From Heliocidaris erythrogramma (lineage: Eukaryota > Echinodermata > Echinoidea > Camarodonta > Echinometridae), in the NCBI GenBank assembly GCA_025617745.1, contig CM046853.1, positions 5,638,873 through 5,702,872 of the forward strand: 64,000 nucleotides of DNA. The letters run 5' to 3'. Under the pieces are notes generated by a model, which was not told the DNA's origin, did no database searches, and worked only from the letters and a program-made list of their open reading frames with translations. Positions 43,047 through 55,742 of this stretch are shown piece by piece (position 1 is the first letter of the stretch; each line of letters begins with the position of its first letter). The position numbers and the translations under genes are program-made.

Positions 43047-45759
43047 CTGAAAAGAATGAGAAGAAACAACAATCACTGCATGATTCAGACTGCAATCATG
43101 AAACTTGATGAATTTCTTTGGATACATGGTAAAGATTCAAATTCAGTAATTCATCAAATCTATTTATTTGGTTTCCAGTCATATCTTCTGGACATAAGAA
43201 TACTATGCTACAGATTATCACTATAAACAGTTAACAGTAGGTATTAATGGATCTTCATTTAGAGAAAGCTTGTTTATGCAATTTCATGAAACCAAATTTC
43301 ATCAGACTACAAAAAATAAACAGCATCATCTACAGTTGGAATTAAGCACAGTCATACACTTTGGCATGACGCATTAATACAATTTTTTTTAAGATGAGAT
43401 TTTTGTCCCCAATGGTTTACCACCTCTACCCTAATATGGCCACAGAGTAATCATTACCAAGCAACCTCATGTAAGGAAAGTTGAACATTGTTGAATATTT
43501 ATTTGTAATTCCATCAAGCACAAAACCAGAGCATTTTAAAGTCTCATCGCATTATATGAGTCATCATCTTCTTCAACATTGTGTCATATCATTCAGTCTG
43601 GCACCATTTCAAGGGAGGGAGAAAGACTTATTGGAGACAGCAGGTTTTTACGTCTCCACCCTTCATCCTGTGGCATGTTAAAGTCAGGATTTTGTGATAT
43701 TGTCCCGGAGAGAAATAAGAAGCAGAAAAACACTTGACACTTATATGACAAATGAACTTCATGGCTATACCAATATCTGTGAATGTAGGAACATATTGCT
43801 TCTATTTCCTTGCACAGTACTTGGTAGAACTCTATGAAGTAGATCTCTCTTTTCCATCACTTGGTATTGGTAATTTGTAAAGTTTTTGCTTCATTGAGTT
43901 CAAATATCCTCTATCCTTGATATGCTCATTATCCGAACACTTGCCATATGAAAACCTTCATGCTTTATTCACTAATCTTGATGGTTTCATTTAAAGGCTA
44001 TAAAAATCTTGGTCACGGTATCATCAAAATGATGAGATGAATGTATGATTTAATCGCAGTTATATATTCTTTGGGTGACCAGGTAATCATATTTCTGAAG
44101 AAGGTTTCACCTGAAAATAATTGTTGAGGTTCACTTTTTTATGTAAAAAGTGTTAACATATGCCTTATGTTAGGACATGGTGTGTATTCATCATCAATTA
44201 TTTATTATTCTGTCATGCACAGATTTGAGAAATAAAGGAGTGAACTCTTGATTGAGTTATATTCTATTTCTTGACCCACTCAATGGATCTTATTTTCTTT
44301 GACATGTCAGAAGCTCCATGCACAATACAAGGGTGTTTTCTCAAATATGTATTGATTTATGTTTCGAGCAGTTGTACTTAAATATTTCAATGTTTATAAC
44401 CATATCCATATTCTCTTCATTTTATGTTCATTTCAATATTGCACAGTCTGTTGCATAGCTTTGCCTCTTACCTAACACTCAAATGAAAATGTCAAATCAT
44501 ATCGCCATGCGCTTGTTAATGTTGGCATGACTGAAAAGCACTTATGCTCCTGTCTGGGGCCTTGCGCAATGGGGCGATGGTCATGAAGGATGATGAGGAT
44601 GATTAGAAACAGGGTATGAGCTCATGGTTGAAATAGAGTTTATTAAAGATGAACCTATAGAAGTGTGCCAGAACCTACTTAACTGAAAGGGCTGCAGACC
44701 ATAGTGTAATCAAATCTAATGATTTTTATCAACCATTTCTTATAGTTTGTAAAACTCATTGAAAGATAAAACAGGATTTGCATAATATGACAGGAAATAA
44801 ATTCTTTTGTTAAGCCCTTGAATAAAATGATATGTTCTATTTACTTTGAAAGTTCCAAGATTGTTCTACATGTTTAAATTCCACTTGGATGCTTTTCTAA
44901 TTTTACTTGACTAACCTGCTCTAAGCAAAACATACACATGTTTGGATGCTATTCACTATTTCTTTCACTATGTCATAAGCTAACTTCGATGTGATATCTC
45001 ACTCTCAATGATCATGGTTGAATTATAATAATCTCCGCTTTCACACTTCAAAGATGGATGTGTTTCAGTTAGTGCCTGGAGGAAAAGAATATGCTGGTAA
45101 TGATAGTTGTGAAAACTGACACAGCGAACCAACCAGGTACTCTAGAGTATCTAGGCACCTCTTTTCACACTCTTAATTTTAACCCTTAGCATGTTAACAG
45201 CCATCTAATCAAATGATAGACCATTTGAGATGCTGAATCTTTATTAGATTGGATAGATGAAGGACTGATGCAGTGTATGGGCAAGGTTGATTGTAATTTC
45301 ATTCATTTTGATCAAATCAGAATACTGTTGAGATAAATCAAGAAAATACCCATCAAATTTACAGGTACCTGCACCATAATGAAAAGGTAAGGTAATACAA
45401 TTTTGAAAATAATAACAAGTATAACCAAAGTACTGATTTGACATTGACTGAAAAGAGGAGATCATCTACAGTAACTATCCTACACAGGGCTAAACATATC
45501 AAACAGAGATGAATTTAGACACCTCTCCCAGCCAGACAGATGACACCATGAACAGTATCTTTAATGTCAATTCCCTCTTTAAAAATTCAAATTTTGAAAA
45601 ACACCCCCCCCCCTCCTCAAAAAAAAAAAAAAAACATTTGGCAAACCACAAAAATGATGTTACCCCTGAAATACTATTTACATCATGATGACTGGTACAA
45701 TCATGGGTAGAACTTTACCAACAATCCCCAGCTAGTCACATCCTGATAGCCTACGGGGA

Positions 45760-45890
45760 AAAACTTGTACCCCTTCCAAGGAGGTTACTCTGGGAGAGAG
45801 AGCAAATTTGTACCCCCCTGTAAGAAGGTTACTTTGGAAAAGAGGGACAAACTTGTACCCCTTGTAAAGAGGTTACTCTGGGAGAGGGTG
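45760..45890. repeat. Three-copy 45-bp tandem repeat
   Basis: Units starting near 45760, 45804 and 45849, each like AACTTGTACCCC ... AGGTTACTCTGGGAGAG. Confidence 0.88.
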
Positions 45891-48599
45891 GGTCCAAGGT
45901 AAGGTGATAGGTGAGATGGCTTGACAGACTGGTTTACCTTGCAAACCAACCAGAACATCCCTTGGGGTATTACATCACCACTCTTATGGGTGGATGATTG
46001 AGTACTAGATCCATGACAATGAAGGAGGGAGATTGACTTTTTAAATGAATATCTTTATTCCATTAGTCCCACTTCTATACATAATAAAAACTTTAGCCTG
46101 AGCTTCAAAATAAAAAGTCTGCATGTTGTTTGATTTGGAAAGGGGCAATTTCAGTTAAGCTGTTCCTATAGACAATAGTTATTGAATGCTTTGTTGCATT
46201 TTTTATTTACTCCATTCAATTTCAGGCAAATGTGGGAATATATTGCATTTCATTCTCCAAGTTTACAGTCCTTGGTAGGACAAAAAGTTTGGCACCTTCC
46301 AAGCTTTTAATTCACCCTTCATGATGATAAAGACATACTTGAAGACTGAACCACAAAAGCCATCACAATCAAAACAAATTAGTCTTCTAAAAATATCTGT
46401 AAACTTCTTGGTAAATATGGTAAAAATAGATCGTGTTCATATAGTTGTCTATAAAGCTCATCAGCTAAGACAGTAGCTGCTTGTCTTAGTTAAAAAAGTT
46501 CAAGGCCTGATACAAAAATGATGTCTCAAACATCTGATCAACATCAATCACCTCAGGTTCAATTAGTCAAATAATATTACAGAGGTTTTATCAACTTGAT
46601 GTGCAACTCATGATTACACATATGTTATAGACTTAAAGAAGAAGAGTAAAGCAGAGGAAGCTATCAACAGTCAGTCTAATCAAAACTAACTAACTATCCT
46701 ATACCTGTAATCAGTGCTATAATGTCCATTTCTTATAGAAATAGGAACAAATGCCAACATTTCACAAGAGTATTTTTTTCAATAAAAGTTTATAAGTCAG
46801 TATGAAAAAGTACAAGCCAAATAAATAGTTTAAACAATTTTTGTTTACAGATTCTAGTTACTTCTCCAATAATACAAAGTATTTGGAGGAACTGTAAGAA
46901 TAACATCCTGAGAATATCAATTAATTGTCAAATGCACATTACAATCTTTATCATAAAATGGTAATCTGTCTTTATTTCTTTGAAGTTCTAGAAAGTTCAC
47001 TGTTTTATACAAGCTTAAATTTAAGTTTTGTAAGTTCGAAACACTTCGATAAAAGAATTAATTCATGGGATAGTCTAAAGTAGATATCAATGTCCCTACC
47101 TTTAATACTTACTAATTTCTTGGGTTTTATTAGCAAAACTAAACATAGGCAAAGCTTACCTAATTAATTCTGATATATATTCAATAGAAAAGGATTGGTA
47201 AAATACTGGAAATAATTAAAAGCAGGATGTTAAGCCAACACATGCTAAACTCATGCCTGTTAGGGCTACTACCAAATATGGCAAACCTACGTCAGTTAGT
47301 GTTTCTGCGATTCCTATCTTTCTGTTTCAATTAGCTCCCTGGATCAGGAGCTATCAAATAAATTTGCCTGCCACCCTGAGTGGGCCCAAGGATACAGGAC
47401 TGCAAAACATGTCAATGGCTTCAGAAGATGAAAGAAAAATAATTTTCTTTGGAAAGATGAGCTTAAAGATACCACCTGCTTGTCAGTATTATAGCTAATG
47501 ACTGGAGTGAGGTCTGATACTTTACTTTCCGTCATGCACTGTCAAAACAACCAAAGTTGCCATTTTTCATAATGGAAGTTATTCTCAAACTTGTGGGACA
47601 GGAAGTGCCATGTTAGAACTATATTTTCTAAACTTAACCCAGTACACATCAAAGTGCCAAATATTCCATATAGACATATTATTCAATGTAACAGCATTTT
47701 TTTCCCCAGGATTTCTTATCCACTTTCACATTTTATACATGCTATATGCCACTATGAAACAATCTATCAAAACCAATCTACACTTTTCTTAAATGTTCAT
47801 TATACAACAAAAACTAACAGAACCATCTATAGCAGGCTATATTCTTTTATATGTTTTAAAATAAACATTGATAGTTTGGTTTGATGTTTCAACAAACATA
47901 TCATTGGTATTAAAATAAATCAAACTACACACTGAAATTGAAAAACATAACTTCTATGAATGAAACTTCCAGCAGAAATATATCAGAACTAAGCAAACTT
48001 GACACAATGTTTACTGCTGAAAGAACATGACTTTAATTGGAGGCTCACTGTTTCTTTCTCTTTCTATCATCCTCTACAAATAACCTAATAATGAGAATAC
48101 ATCTCACATGGGTTGACAAGCGAGACAGGCAAACAGTCCTTGGTCATGTCCGGTCTTCTCTCATCTTCAAAACATGCGATTAAAGATACATAAACATGCA
48201 AATGTCCCCTCCCCCTTTTTCTTTGTCATTCTATAGCCTGATATACTTCTCTAGGTGATGGTTGGAGCTGGAAGTTGGAAATTATCACTGAGATCTATTC
48301 TAGTCAAAATGTCAAGGAATTCTCCTGCTGATTCTACCGATTATCCGTTGAAACATGCAAGTACCTAGACCATATGTCCAACCACAGGAGAATTCCTCAT
48401 GGATTTCACGAGAATTTTATGACATATCAAAAACTAAATGTATTTGGAACTACTTCATATTTAATTAGACATTAAACATAATTATTTTCTATTTAGTCAC
48501 AGCTAAAAAATGTGCAAAATCTCATGATTCAGTGTTTTCTACAAACAAACTACATTTTCATGAATAATTTTTGCCAGTACAGTATGTCCCAAAAAATTA

Positions 48600-49490
48600 C
48601 AATCGGTATTTCAGCATCAGTAGCTTTCAAAATTGTGAATTACTCCAAATATGGTTTAGGACTATGAAACTATAACTAATCATCTAAATCTCAGCAAAAA
48701 TCCCATCCAAGTTGGTTCAGTAATCATGAAGAAATAAGGATTTTTGTAATGTATGTCATAATTCCCTTCCATCCAAGTTTTGACAAAAGGGAGGCTCACA
48801 TAGCACATCAGCATTTGGGTATCAATTATGAAAGAAACAGTTTTGCAATATGAAAAGTCATACTGGATTATGAAATTACAACTACGTGTATATTTCTTTT
48901 CCAGTCAGTGAAGACCCATCTGATTTTGCCTGGTAGTCACCAAGAAACAGGAATTTTTAAAGCATGCCATAGGTTCCTTTCTTCCATCTTTTGTCACTTT
49001 GATGTTCTTGGCATCCACATGACATGCATGAATAAAAATATTTTGTTCACAATACACAGGTTTAGTATGATATTTAAATTTCATGCATACCACTTTAACA
49101 AAGGTAAACAATCATGTAAGTAGTATCTTCATAAAAAATTCAAGATGAGTCATTCATTAAACAGGCTCGTAATTTGTTCAATCATTAATTTTTTAGAATC
49201 AATTACCAGTGTCTTTAAAACTCTGAAAACTGCTTATCTTTTTAACATTCATGATATATTTTTTTTGGAAAAGAACATTTAAAAAATGCTGTTTATTCGC
49301 AACAACAATAACATCAAGAATGATGATATTTAATTTTTTTTAAACAATTGAAAAGGAGTGTGGAATTGTTCATTGTGCTTCATGAGTCTCTCTTTTGTCA
49401 AAACTTGGATGGAAGTAACTTATGACATCTGTACATTACAAAAATCCCTATTTCTTTGTGACTACCGAACCAACTCGGATGGGAAAAGAG
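48600..49490. repeat. Three diverged copies of a short dispersed repeat, one inverted
   Basis: 48708-48795 and 48914-49002 (both +) and 49397-49488 (-) share CCCATCyrAnTT...GGATTTTTGTAATG-like and CTTCCATCCAAGTTTTGAC-like blocks. The first and third copies are reverse complements over about 85 bases. Confidence 0.75.
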
Positions 49491-50173
49491 GACAAAAAAC
49501 AACAATAAATGAACAGTATTTTGTGTGACATCTAATCATTTGAACTTTTTGAATAATAGGTTTAATTAAGGCTCTTTTTTTTAATCCAAGGAAAAATTTG
49601 TAAATTATGCTCAACAAACAATCTTGAGAGGTTTGAATACATTTTGCAATCAAACTATATGAACCTATCCTACATTTAAAAAATCTATTGCAGCAATCCT
49701 TAGCAATCCAGACCTACAGATATATGCAGAAAACCATAATTTATCACCCTAAGCCTGTCTAGTGTGAATGTAATGAAATTTGTGACTGGACTATTTTTGT
49801 TCAATATGAGTAATCTATGACTAAATATGTAACATAAGAAATAAATACAGATCACATTCAACAGCTGCAAAAACAGTAGTTAAATTCCATCATCACAGTC
49901 GAGGTCATGAATATAACTATATGATATGAGCATATTATTATGAACATCATGTCGTGTTTGACAGGACTTAATGAAATTGAACAGTCTCATAACTAAATGC
50001 TATAATCCCAACAACTGTTCACCAATTGTGAGCAAGTTGTACCTAAAAACAATACAACAATCACAGAATTTATAATAAAAGGCAGGAAATGTGAATCTAA
50101 AAGTGATTAATGATGAATGTACATGTACATGAAAAAGAGACAAATAGGGACAGGGAGAGGTGATGGTGACAGA

Positions 50174-50212
50174 AAGAGAAAGAGAAAGAGAAAGAGAAAG
50201 AGAGAGAGAGAG
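50174..50212. repeat. (GAAAGA)n/(GA)n tract
   Basis: Purine microsatellite; a second shorter (AG)n is at 50446-50462. Confidence 0.93.
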
Positions 50213-50287
50213 ATAGAAGGATAAAGGGTGATAGAACAGTTAAATGTTTCATTTTAACAAGAAAACAAAATGACAATGTACACCAAC

Positions 50288-50334
50288 CTGGATGAGTCCT
50301 GATGTGTTCTAGCCAAGTCTCCATACAACGGATG
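50288..50334 (-). CDS. RUSC: RUSC-like protein, 47-nt RUN-domain exon
   Basis: Minus strand, between acceptor ATTTTTCAG and donor CCAG|GTTGGT. Joined in phase it adds IRCMETWLEHIRTHP after GLLN. This matches the RUN segment GLLN-x-x-x-LExW that is typical of RUSC proteins. It is too short to find without its neighbours. Confidence 0.88.
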
Positions 50335-51213
50335 CTGAAAAATATAATTACATAATGAATTTATATTAAACTCTGCATGAGAAACAGGATTTTCTTTGAT
50401 CCTTATCATCCTAACCATGCACTCCCTCCCCAAAAAACAACAACAGAGAGAGAGAGAGAGAAAAAAAAATGATGAATTCATATGGAATTTAAGATTATAC
50501 TTTACAAAGAAAACTTCATGTATGAAAAAATAATATCCTTTATGACAGGTATATGTATGTCAAAGATTATAAATTGGATGTTATAATAATATATCTAGAA
50601 TAATATTTCTTCCATACTGGACAGACTTGTCCGTGAAATATGCCTTAATGTTTTGTTCATTTTTACAATACGTGCAACGTATAGTCATCAAACAAAAGAA
50701 AGCAAGGGAAATTCCATACATCTTCTACTCAAAACAATTTCAACTTATCATATTTAACACATTTCACTTGCCACTACTTGATGCACATCAACTGCACACA
50801 TGTATATATACCACTATCAACGCTCATGACTGAGGAAAGAACTACCTACACAAATGTTTACCTTTCAGTTGGCATTATGAACTCGATCATAACACATATG
50901 CCAACTGAATTGAATTACCCACCGTAACAATACCCATGCAATACAACACAGTCATCTTGACTACATAATGACATGCCCTGAAGGCTACAATATACCTGCC
51001 ATCTATACCAGATGTGAACATATTACTCTCCTACTGTTCATTGTCATGGTACTGCATCTATCCTAAACATTTTGTTTTACTGTAGATCATAAACCTTTCA
51101 ATTGTTTATATTACTGAGGCATGATGTGTCTGTGAATATTTATATATGACACAGAATAAGGAGAAAGTTGTTTGTGAGAGATGGTAAGAGAAGAGGATGA
51201 TTAGATAACTTAC
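50335..51213 (-). other. RUSC-like intron
   Basis: 879 bp, GT at 51212-51213 and AG at 50335-50336 on the minus strand. It holds the short (AG)n at 50446-50462. No other feature seen. Confidence 0.75.
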
Positions 51214-51319
51214 TTCAGGAGGCCCAGGAAGAAAGCATGGGTTCTTAGTTTGCTGTCTTTCAGACGGATGTCTTTGGACACGGTAGATGCTAGTTCATGA
51301 AGTAACCGAGTTCCTGGAC
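51214..51319 (-). CDS. RUSC: RUSC-like protein, middle RUN-domain exon
   Basis: 106 nt between acceptor CTGTACAG and donor CTGAA|GTAAGT. It encodes PGTRLLHELASTVSKDIRL, then DSKLRTHAFFLGLL. The motif FHAFxLGLLN is characteristic of RUSC RUN domains. Phases 1 in and 2 out agree with neighbours. Confidence 0.9.
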
Positions 51320-53222
51320 CTGTACAGAGACAACAACAACAACAAAAAAGAAATGATTGAAAGAATTCAACAACCAATGAATACCACCACAGAATCATTC
51401 ACAAATACAAACAAACAAAAGTATGAAATTAATAAATTGAAAACTTGTCCCCATTTTATTCAACAAATGTTTTTTGGATGTGGAGATTCACAGGCAGTAC
51501 ACACGAAGGTGTCACATTGCACTTTCCAGTGAGGCAATTACAGCCCATACTACCAAATGAAATAAAAACATATTACAAAATAAACCCCCACATGAATTCA
51601 TATCTAAATCGAAACGGAAAGCCAAATACACAATAGAGAGTTCTCCCTAAGGGATGGCTGTAACCGATGTTTCTATTGTAAAAGAAGAAAGGTATCATAC
51701 ACAAGAGACTGTGAATACAAACATATGGTAAAAGGAAACGCCATCCCCAAGCTAGGGCCACAAGCTAAGTACATTGGTAGCATGCTGAAGACAGTAGACT
51801 CCGCATAATGCATTATGCAGCCTCATGAATTTATTAAAATACGCTTCCATTACGTCAGCACAAGAAATGAGAGAGAGGTGCAGAGACTCACTCGAGAGAG
51901 TCAATAGAGCGAGGATGGGAGAGAAGCAAAGATCAGTAGAATAGATGGGAGGAAAGAAATGGTGGGAGAGATATCAGGAGAGGGGGGGGGGTAGGTAGAG
52001 TGGGAGACTGAGAGGCAAATACAGAGATGGAAACAATGAGGAAGATGGAAAAATTAATAAGAGTGGGAGAAAAAGCAGGAGGGAAAGAGATGTAAAAGAG
52101 ATAAATACTTCTGAGAAGTGGGATAAAATGACATGGTGATAATGGAAAGCAAACAGGAAGGAGGATAAGAGAGTATAAATATAAATTTTAATAAAGTGAT
52201 TTACTTCAATACTTAGAGAGGTAAGGACTGGAAGAGAAGGGAGAGTGATGAAAAGAATGAATGAGGAAAGAAAACCAAATGATAGATGATGCATGAACTG
52301 CAACATCTGTCAGTATCACATTCTAACTTTGATAAAATTAATTTCCGTATCATCCAAAGGGCAAACCCTACAAACAGGTTTACCTTCATAGAACATATGG
52401 AATGCAAGCTTCTTAATGATCCAACTGTTTCTATCGCCAGCTATATTCACCCATCATTTTTCAAATTCCCTCTTTGTTTGCGTGCAATATCAGCCTGTGA
52501 CATGTGCTAAATTTGCTTGCTTCGTTCGCTTAAACAGGTCTCCCAAGCCTGCGATTGCCATTTGAAGGATTTTCAGGTGATCGGGGTCACTGCGCACAAA
52601 GCAATAACATCACAGGGTTATTGCTGAAGTAATATATGATGCACCCTTACGAAAGAAACATGTGTTTATCAACATGCTTGTAGTCCACTGCTGTGCGTAG
52701 CGATACAAGCCTAAATGTCATATGGTGCTAAAAATAACTGTGATTAGAGAGAGCAACGATGGCTGTAGAGAGGAATGGTAAATGCAGGTGTGATAGAACA
52801 GTTATGCTCATCACAATCTACGTTCATCATCAGCATCTTCAATTTACTTTCACTTATATGACATGCTTTTTTCTCATAAGCATATGATCGTTTCAACACG
52901 ACAAGTAACCTCATTTTTTGCTAATGATCTACTGCTAATAACTAACATTCTGCCCTTATTTAACTTTTAGTTGATAATATTGCTTTGAAATTATTGTCCA
53001 GGTAATTCATAGGGATTAATCAAGTTAACCTGTTGTCTACTGAGTTCTCACATCCCCATAGGCTTAATGCAGGGATCACTTGGTTCTTGTTGACAAAACT
53101 AGAACAATGATTAATTAAAGGAAGACAAAAACTCCAATATCAACTTTGCCTCTTACTTATTGGAAATATATGGAATGATAAAAGTGAAAAGATGTTTAGT
53201 ACTGCAGAATCGGAAAACGGCG

Positions 53223-53322
53223 TTGAAGAGAGACATACTGAAGCTTTTCGTCTTGCACTCATCATTCTTGCGGTATACTCTGATGAGTGCAAGACGAAAA
53301 GCTTCAGGATGTCTCTCTTCAA
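53223..53322. repeat. Long hairpin, 42-bp arms
   Basis: 53223-53264 and 53281-53322 are reverse complements with one mismatch, around a 16-base loop. A perfect 15-mer AATGATAAAAGTGAA occurs at 53174-53188 and 53321-53335, flanking the structure. Confidence 0.92.
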
Positions 53323-54139
53323 TGATAAAAGTGAAGTATATGTCCTATGAAACAAACAATTTTTTTGTCCTGTATGCAAGTTTCTCATAAAGGTCGCATC
53401 TCTTCCTAGATCGGCCAGTGACATCAGATGCTTTGCTCTTCATCATAGATCACACTCACTTTCAAGGACCTTTTCATTAATCTAAGCAAATTAGTTGTAG
53501 CCAAATCTAATTTCAATAAGTACCCATACTTCACGCACGAGATCACAGCCATACAAACAAGCAGTATATCTGTGTCTTTGGGTTTAGTGTATTTAAAGCT
53601 GTATACACTTGTTGGATAGACTGGATACTCAACATTTACAAGGACATTGTATGACAATGTATATTTAATTTGTTGTATATTTCTTTTATTTACATTTTGC
53701 AGTTTGAATTTATTTTACTTAACATATCATTGGATGTATCTCTGGTATGTATATAGTGAAAGGAAAGCATTTAAAACTGCAGCAAACCTTGAACAATTAG
53801 ATATAAGCTTCAGCCTTCAAGGTACAGGGCACAAGAGATACTCTAAGGTTTTCAAAAGGACAATTTACACTGGAGTCTCTGTGAATTCACACCAACCCTT
53901 AAGACAATTAAAAGCAGCAGAGAGATCTGATGGCGCAAGCTATGTCGCCAGACAAACACGCGTGGGTCCAGCTGTAAACACGGTCAAGATGAAATCTAAA
54001 ACGATTAATCCATACCCTCCCTCCAAACTCCCCAATAAAAAAACCTCTGAATCTGGGACAGAATTTCAGTAACCCAGGAGACGCAAGGGTAGAAAGCATC
54101 TTTTTTTCTTTTTCTTGTCACACCAAAAGGAGTTGATGT

Positions 54140-54370
54140 CAATCTAGTGTTACAGGTTACGCGACAGGGCGGCGGCGGTCGAATCTAGAGGCTATTTGGA
54201 CAGTGATGTCGCCATCCTGTCTGCTATGTCCGAGCCAATGGATCAAAATTCAAGCACTTGAGGGCGACGTGGGAATGTGGAAAGAAAAAAAAAGTGTTGG
54301 AGACGGCATTTTCATGAGAGCGAGCCTCTCTCACTCTCTCCGGAGAACGCTTTCGGTTGAGATGTAAGCT
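54140..54370. other. GC/CpG-enriched segment in the RUSC-like intron
   Basis: Contrasts with the AT-rich surroundings: GCGACAGGGCGGCGGCGGTC near 54160, several CpGs, and a GAGAG/CTCTC-rich part at 54315-54350. No ORF with conserved features. It could be an internal promoter or a non-coding first exon. This is inference from composition only. Confidence 0.35.
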
Positions 54371-55690
54371 CTCAGCATGGAGCCAGACTGGTTGACCAAA
54401 GATACATACATAATGGATGAACAGAATTACCTGCCATGCACTACATGCTCAAAGTCATGGATAAACAGTATACAACTGCAGGGGGAAAAAAAATCAAAAA
54501 TGTGAACTAAGGGATATAAGGTTGCAAGGAGCAGTTGGAGAAACAGAATAATTCTAAGAGAAAGAATGAAAGTGATATGCAATGGTGATTGGAATGGCAT
54601 ATTTATGTCAACGGAAACTAGATCTCTGATACTTCTTAATTCTAAAAACTATTCATTCGTTTAAAAGAAATCCTAATCAAACTGTCTGTACACAAGCAGA
54701 CATGAGACTCCAGCCTCCATGCTATCTTCCTACATCTATGTCTTCTTCCATTTTGCTGACGATTTACTCTTTTCATTTCAGAGTTTCTTCGGGCACTGAC
54801 CTGCCTCCATTGTATTTCACTACTTGGCCTCTGCACTTCAATCTGTTCGGAGAATTATATCCTTGAATGGTATTTGCATGAAAAGCTTACAAGAAGATAA
54901 AATGCTGAGAGGCACTCCATATTTTCTGGAAACAGAAAAACAACTTAGCTAACTCCTCTCAGTTTTTCAGTCGATTCATTTTCAAGGAACTTCAAATGGT
55001 AGATGTTTTTTTTTTTTGTGTACAAAATGTTTCTGTATGTTTTAAAAAAAACCACTCTGTCAGTGTGATTATACATCTCCTTTCCAAGAACTGGAAATCA
55101 TTTAAAAAAAATTTAAACAAACACTTCACTTTGAGAATTAAACAAGTAACCTCATCTTTTCACCAACATTGTGTGAAGCACTTGAATCCTATATCTCCTA
55201 TAATGTCTACATAGATGCTTTTATCATTTCATGCTGAACTGAAATTTCAAACTCCAGCCAAATCTTTTACTAGGAGACATATATTCTTGAAGAAAAAAAA
55301 AAGGATAAGCATGTACAAGAAATCACACTAAAGTAGTGCATGCAAGCAAGTTTATGCATAGAAATTCAAAATATGTTATTTAAATGGAAATGGAAATTTT
55401 TATGGAATGTAAATTGAAAGTCTTTTTACATGCAAGTATATCATAGTGTAAGCAACATCAAATTGAATTGCTGGCAATGTCTGTGTATTAAATTTCCTTC
55501 ATGTTTTTAGAATGTAGTGGTTAATGCATTGACTTTTCTCATTGACTAACACTCATTGGGTGACTAGGTTAATCCTTCAGATATCTCTGTGGGCTTTAAT
55601 TCAAGCCAATGATTGCAATCCTTCTTAATAGCTTTCACGGTATATTTAGAGAAATGTCAGGATCTTGCTATCCACAGTGGGAAGAAAGAG

Positions 55691-55694
<4 letters not shown>

Positions 55695-55737
<43 letters not shown>

Positions 55738-55742
55738 GGGGG
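55695..55742. repeat. (GA)n followed by poly-G
   Basis: About 16 GA units then 16 G. Length is likely unstable. Confidence 0.93.

Larger units (their letters stand above)
43047..50287 (-). other. RUSC-like intron, 7.2 kb
   Basis: AT-rich. It contains a 3-copy 45-bp tandem repeat (45760-45890), a poly-A run (45620-45636), a dispersed repeat family (48600-49490) and a (GA)n tract (50174-50212). No coding signal seen. Confidence 0.65.

Noticed and set aside
53647..54072. 141-codon ORF on + within the RUSC-like intron.
   Set aside because: No recognisable domain, no splice context checked out, and composition resembles the surrounding intron.
55514..55606. Possible second SINE (GTGGTTAATGCATTGAC ... 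GGTTAATCC).
   Set aside because: Only loose similarity to an A-box and to the SINE body; no B-box found.
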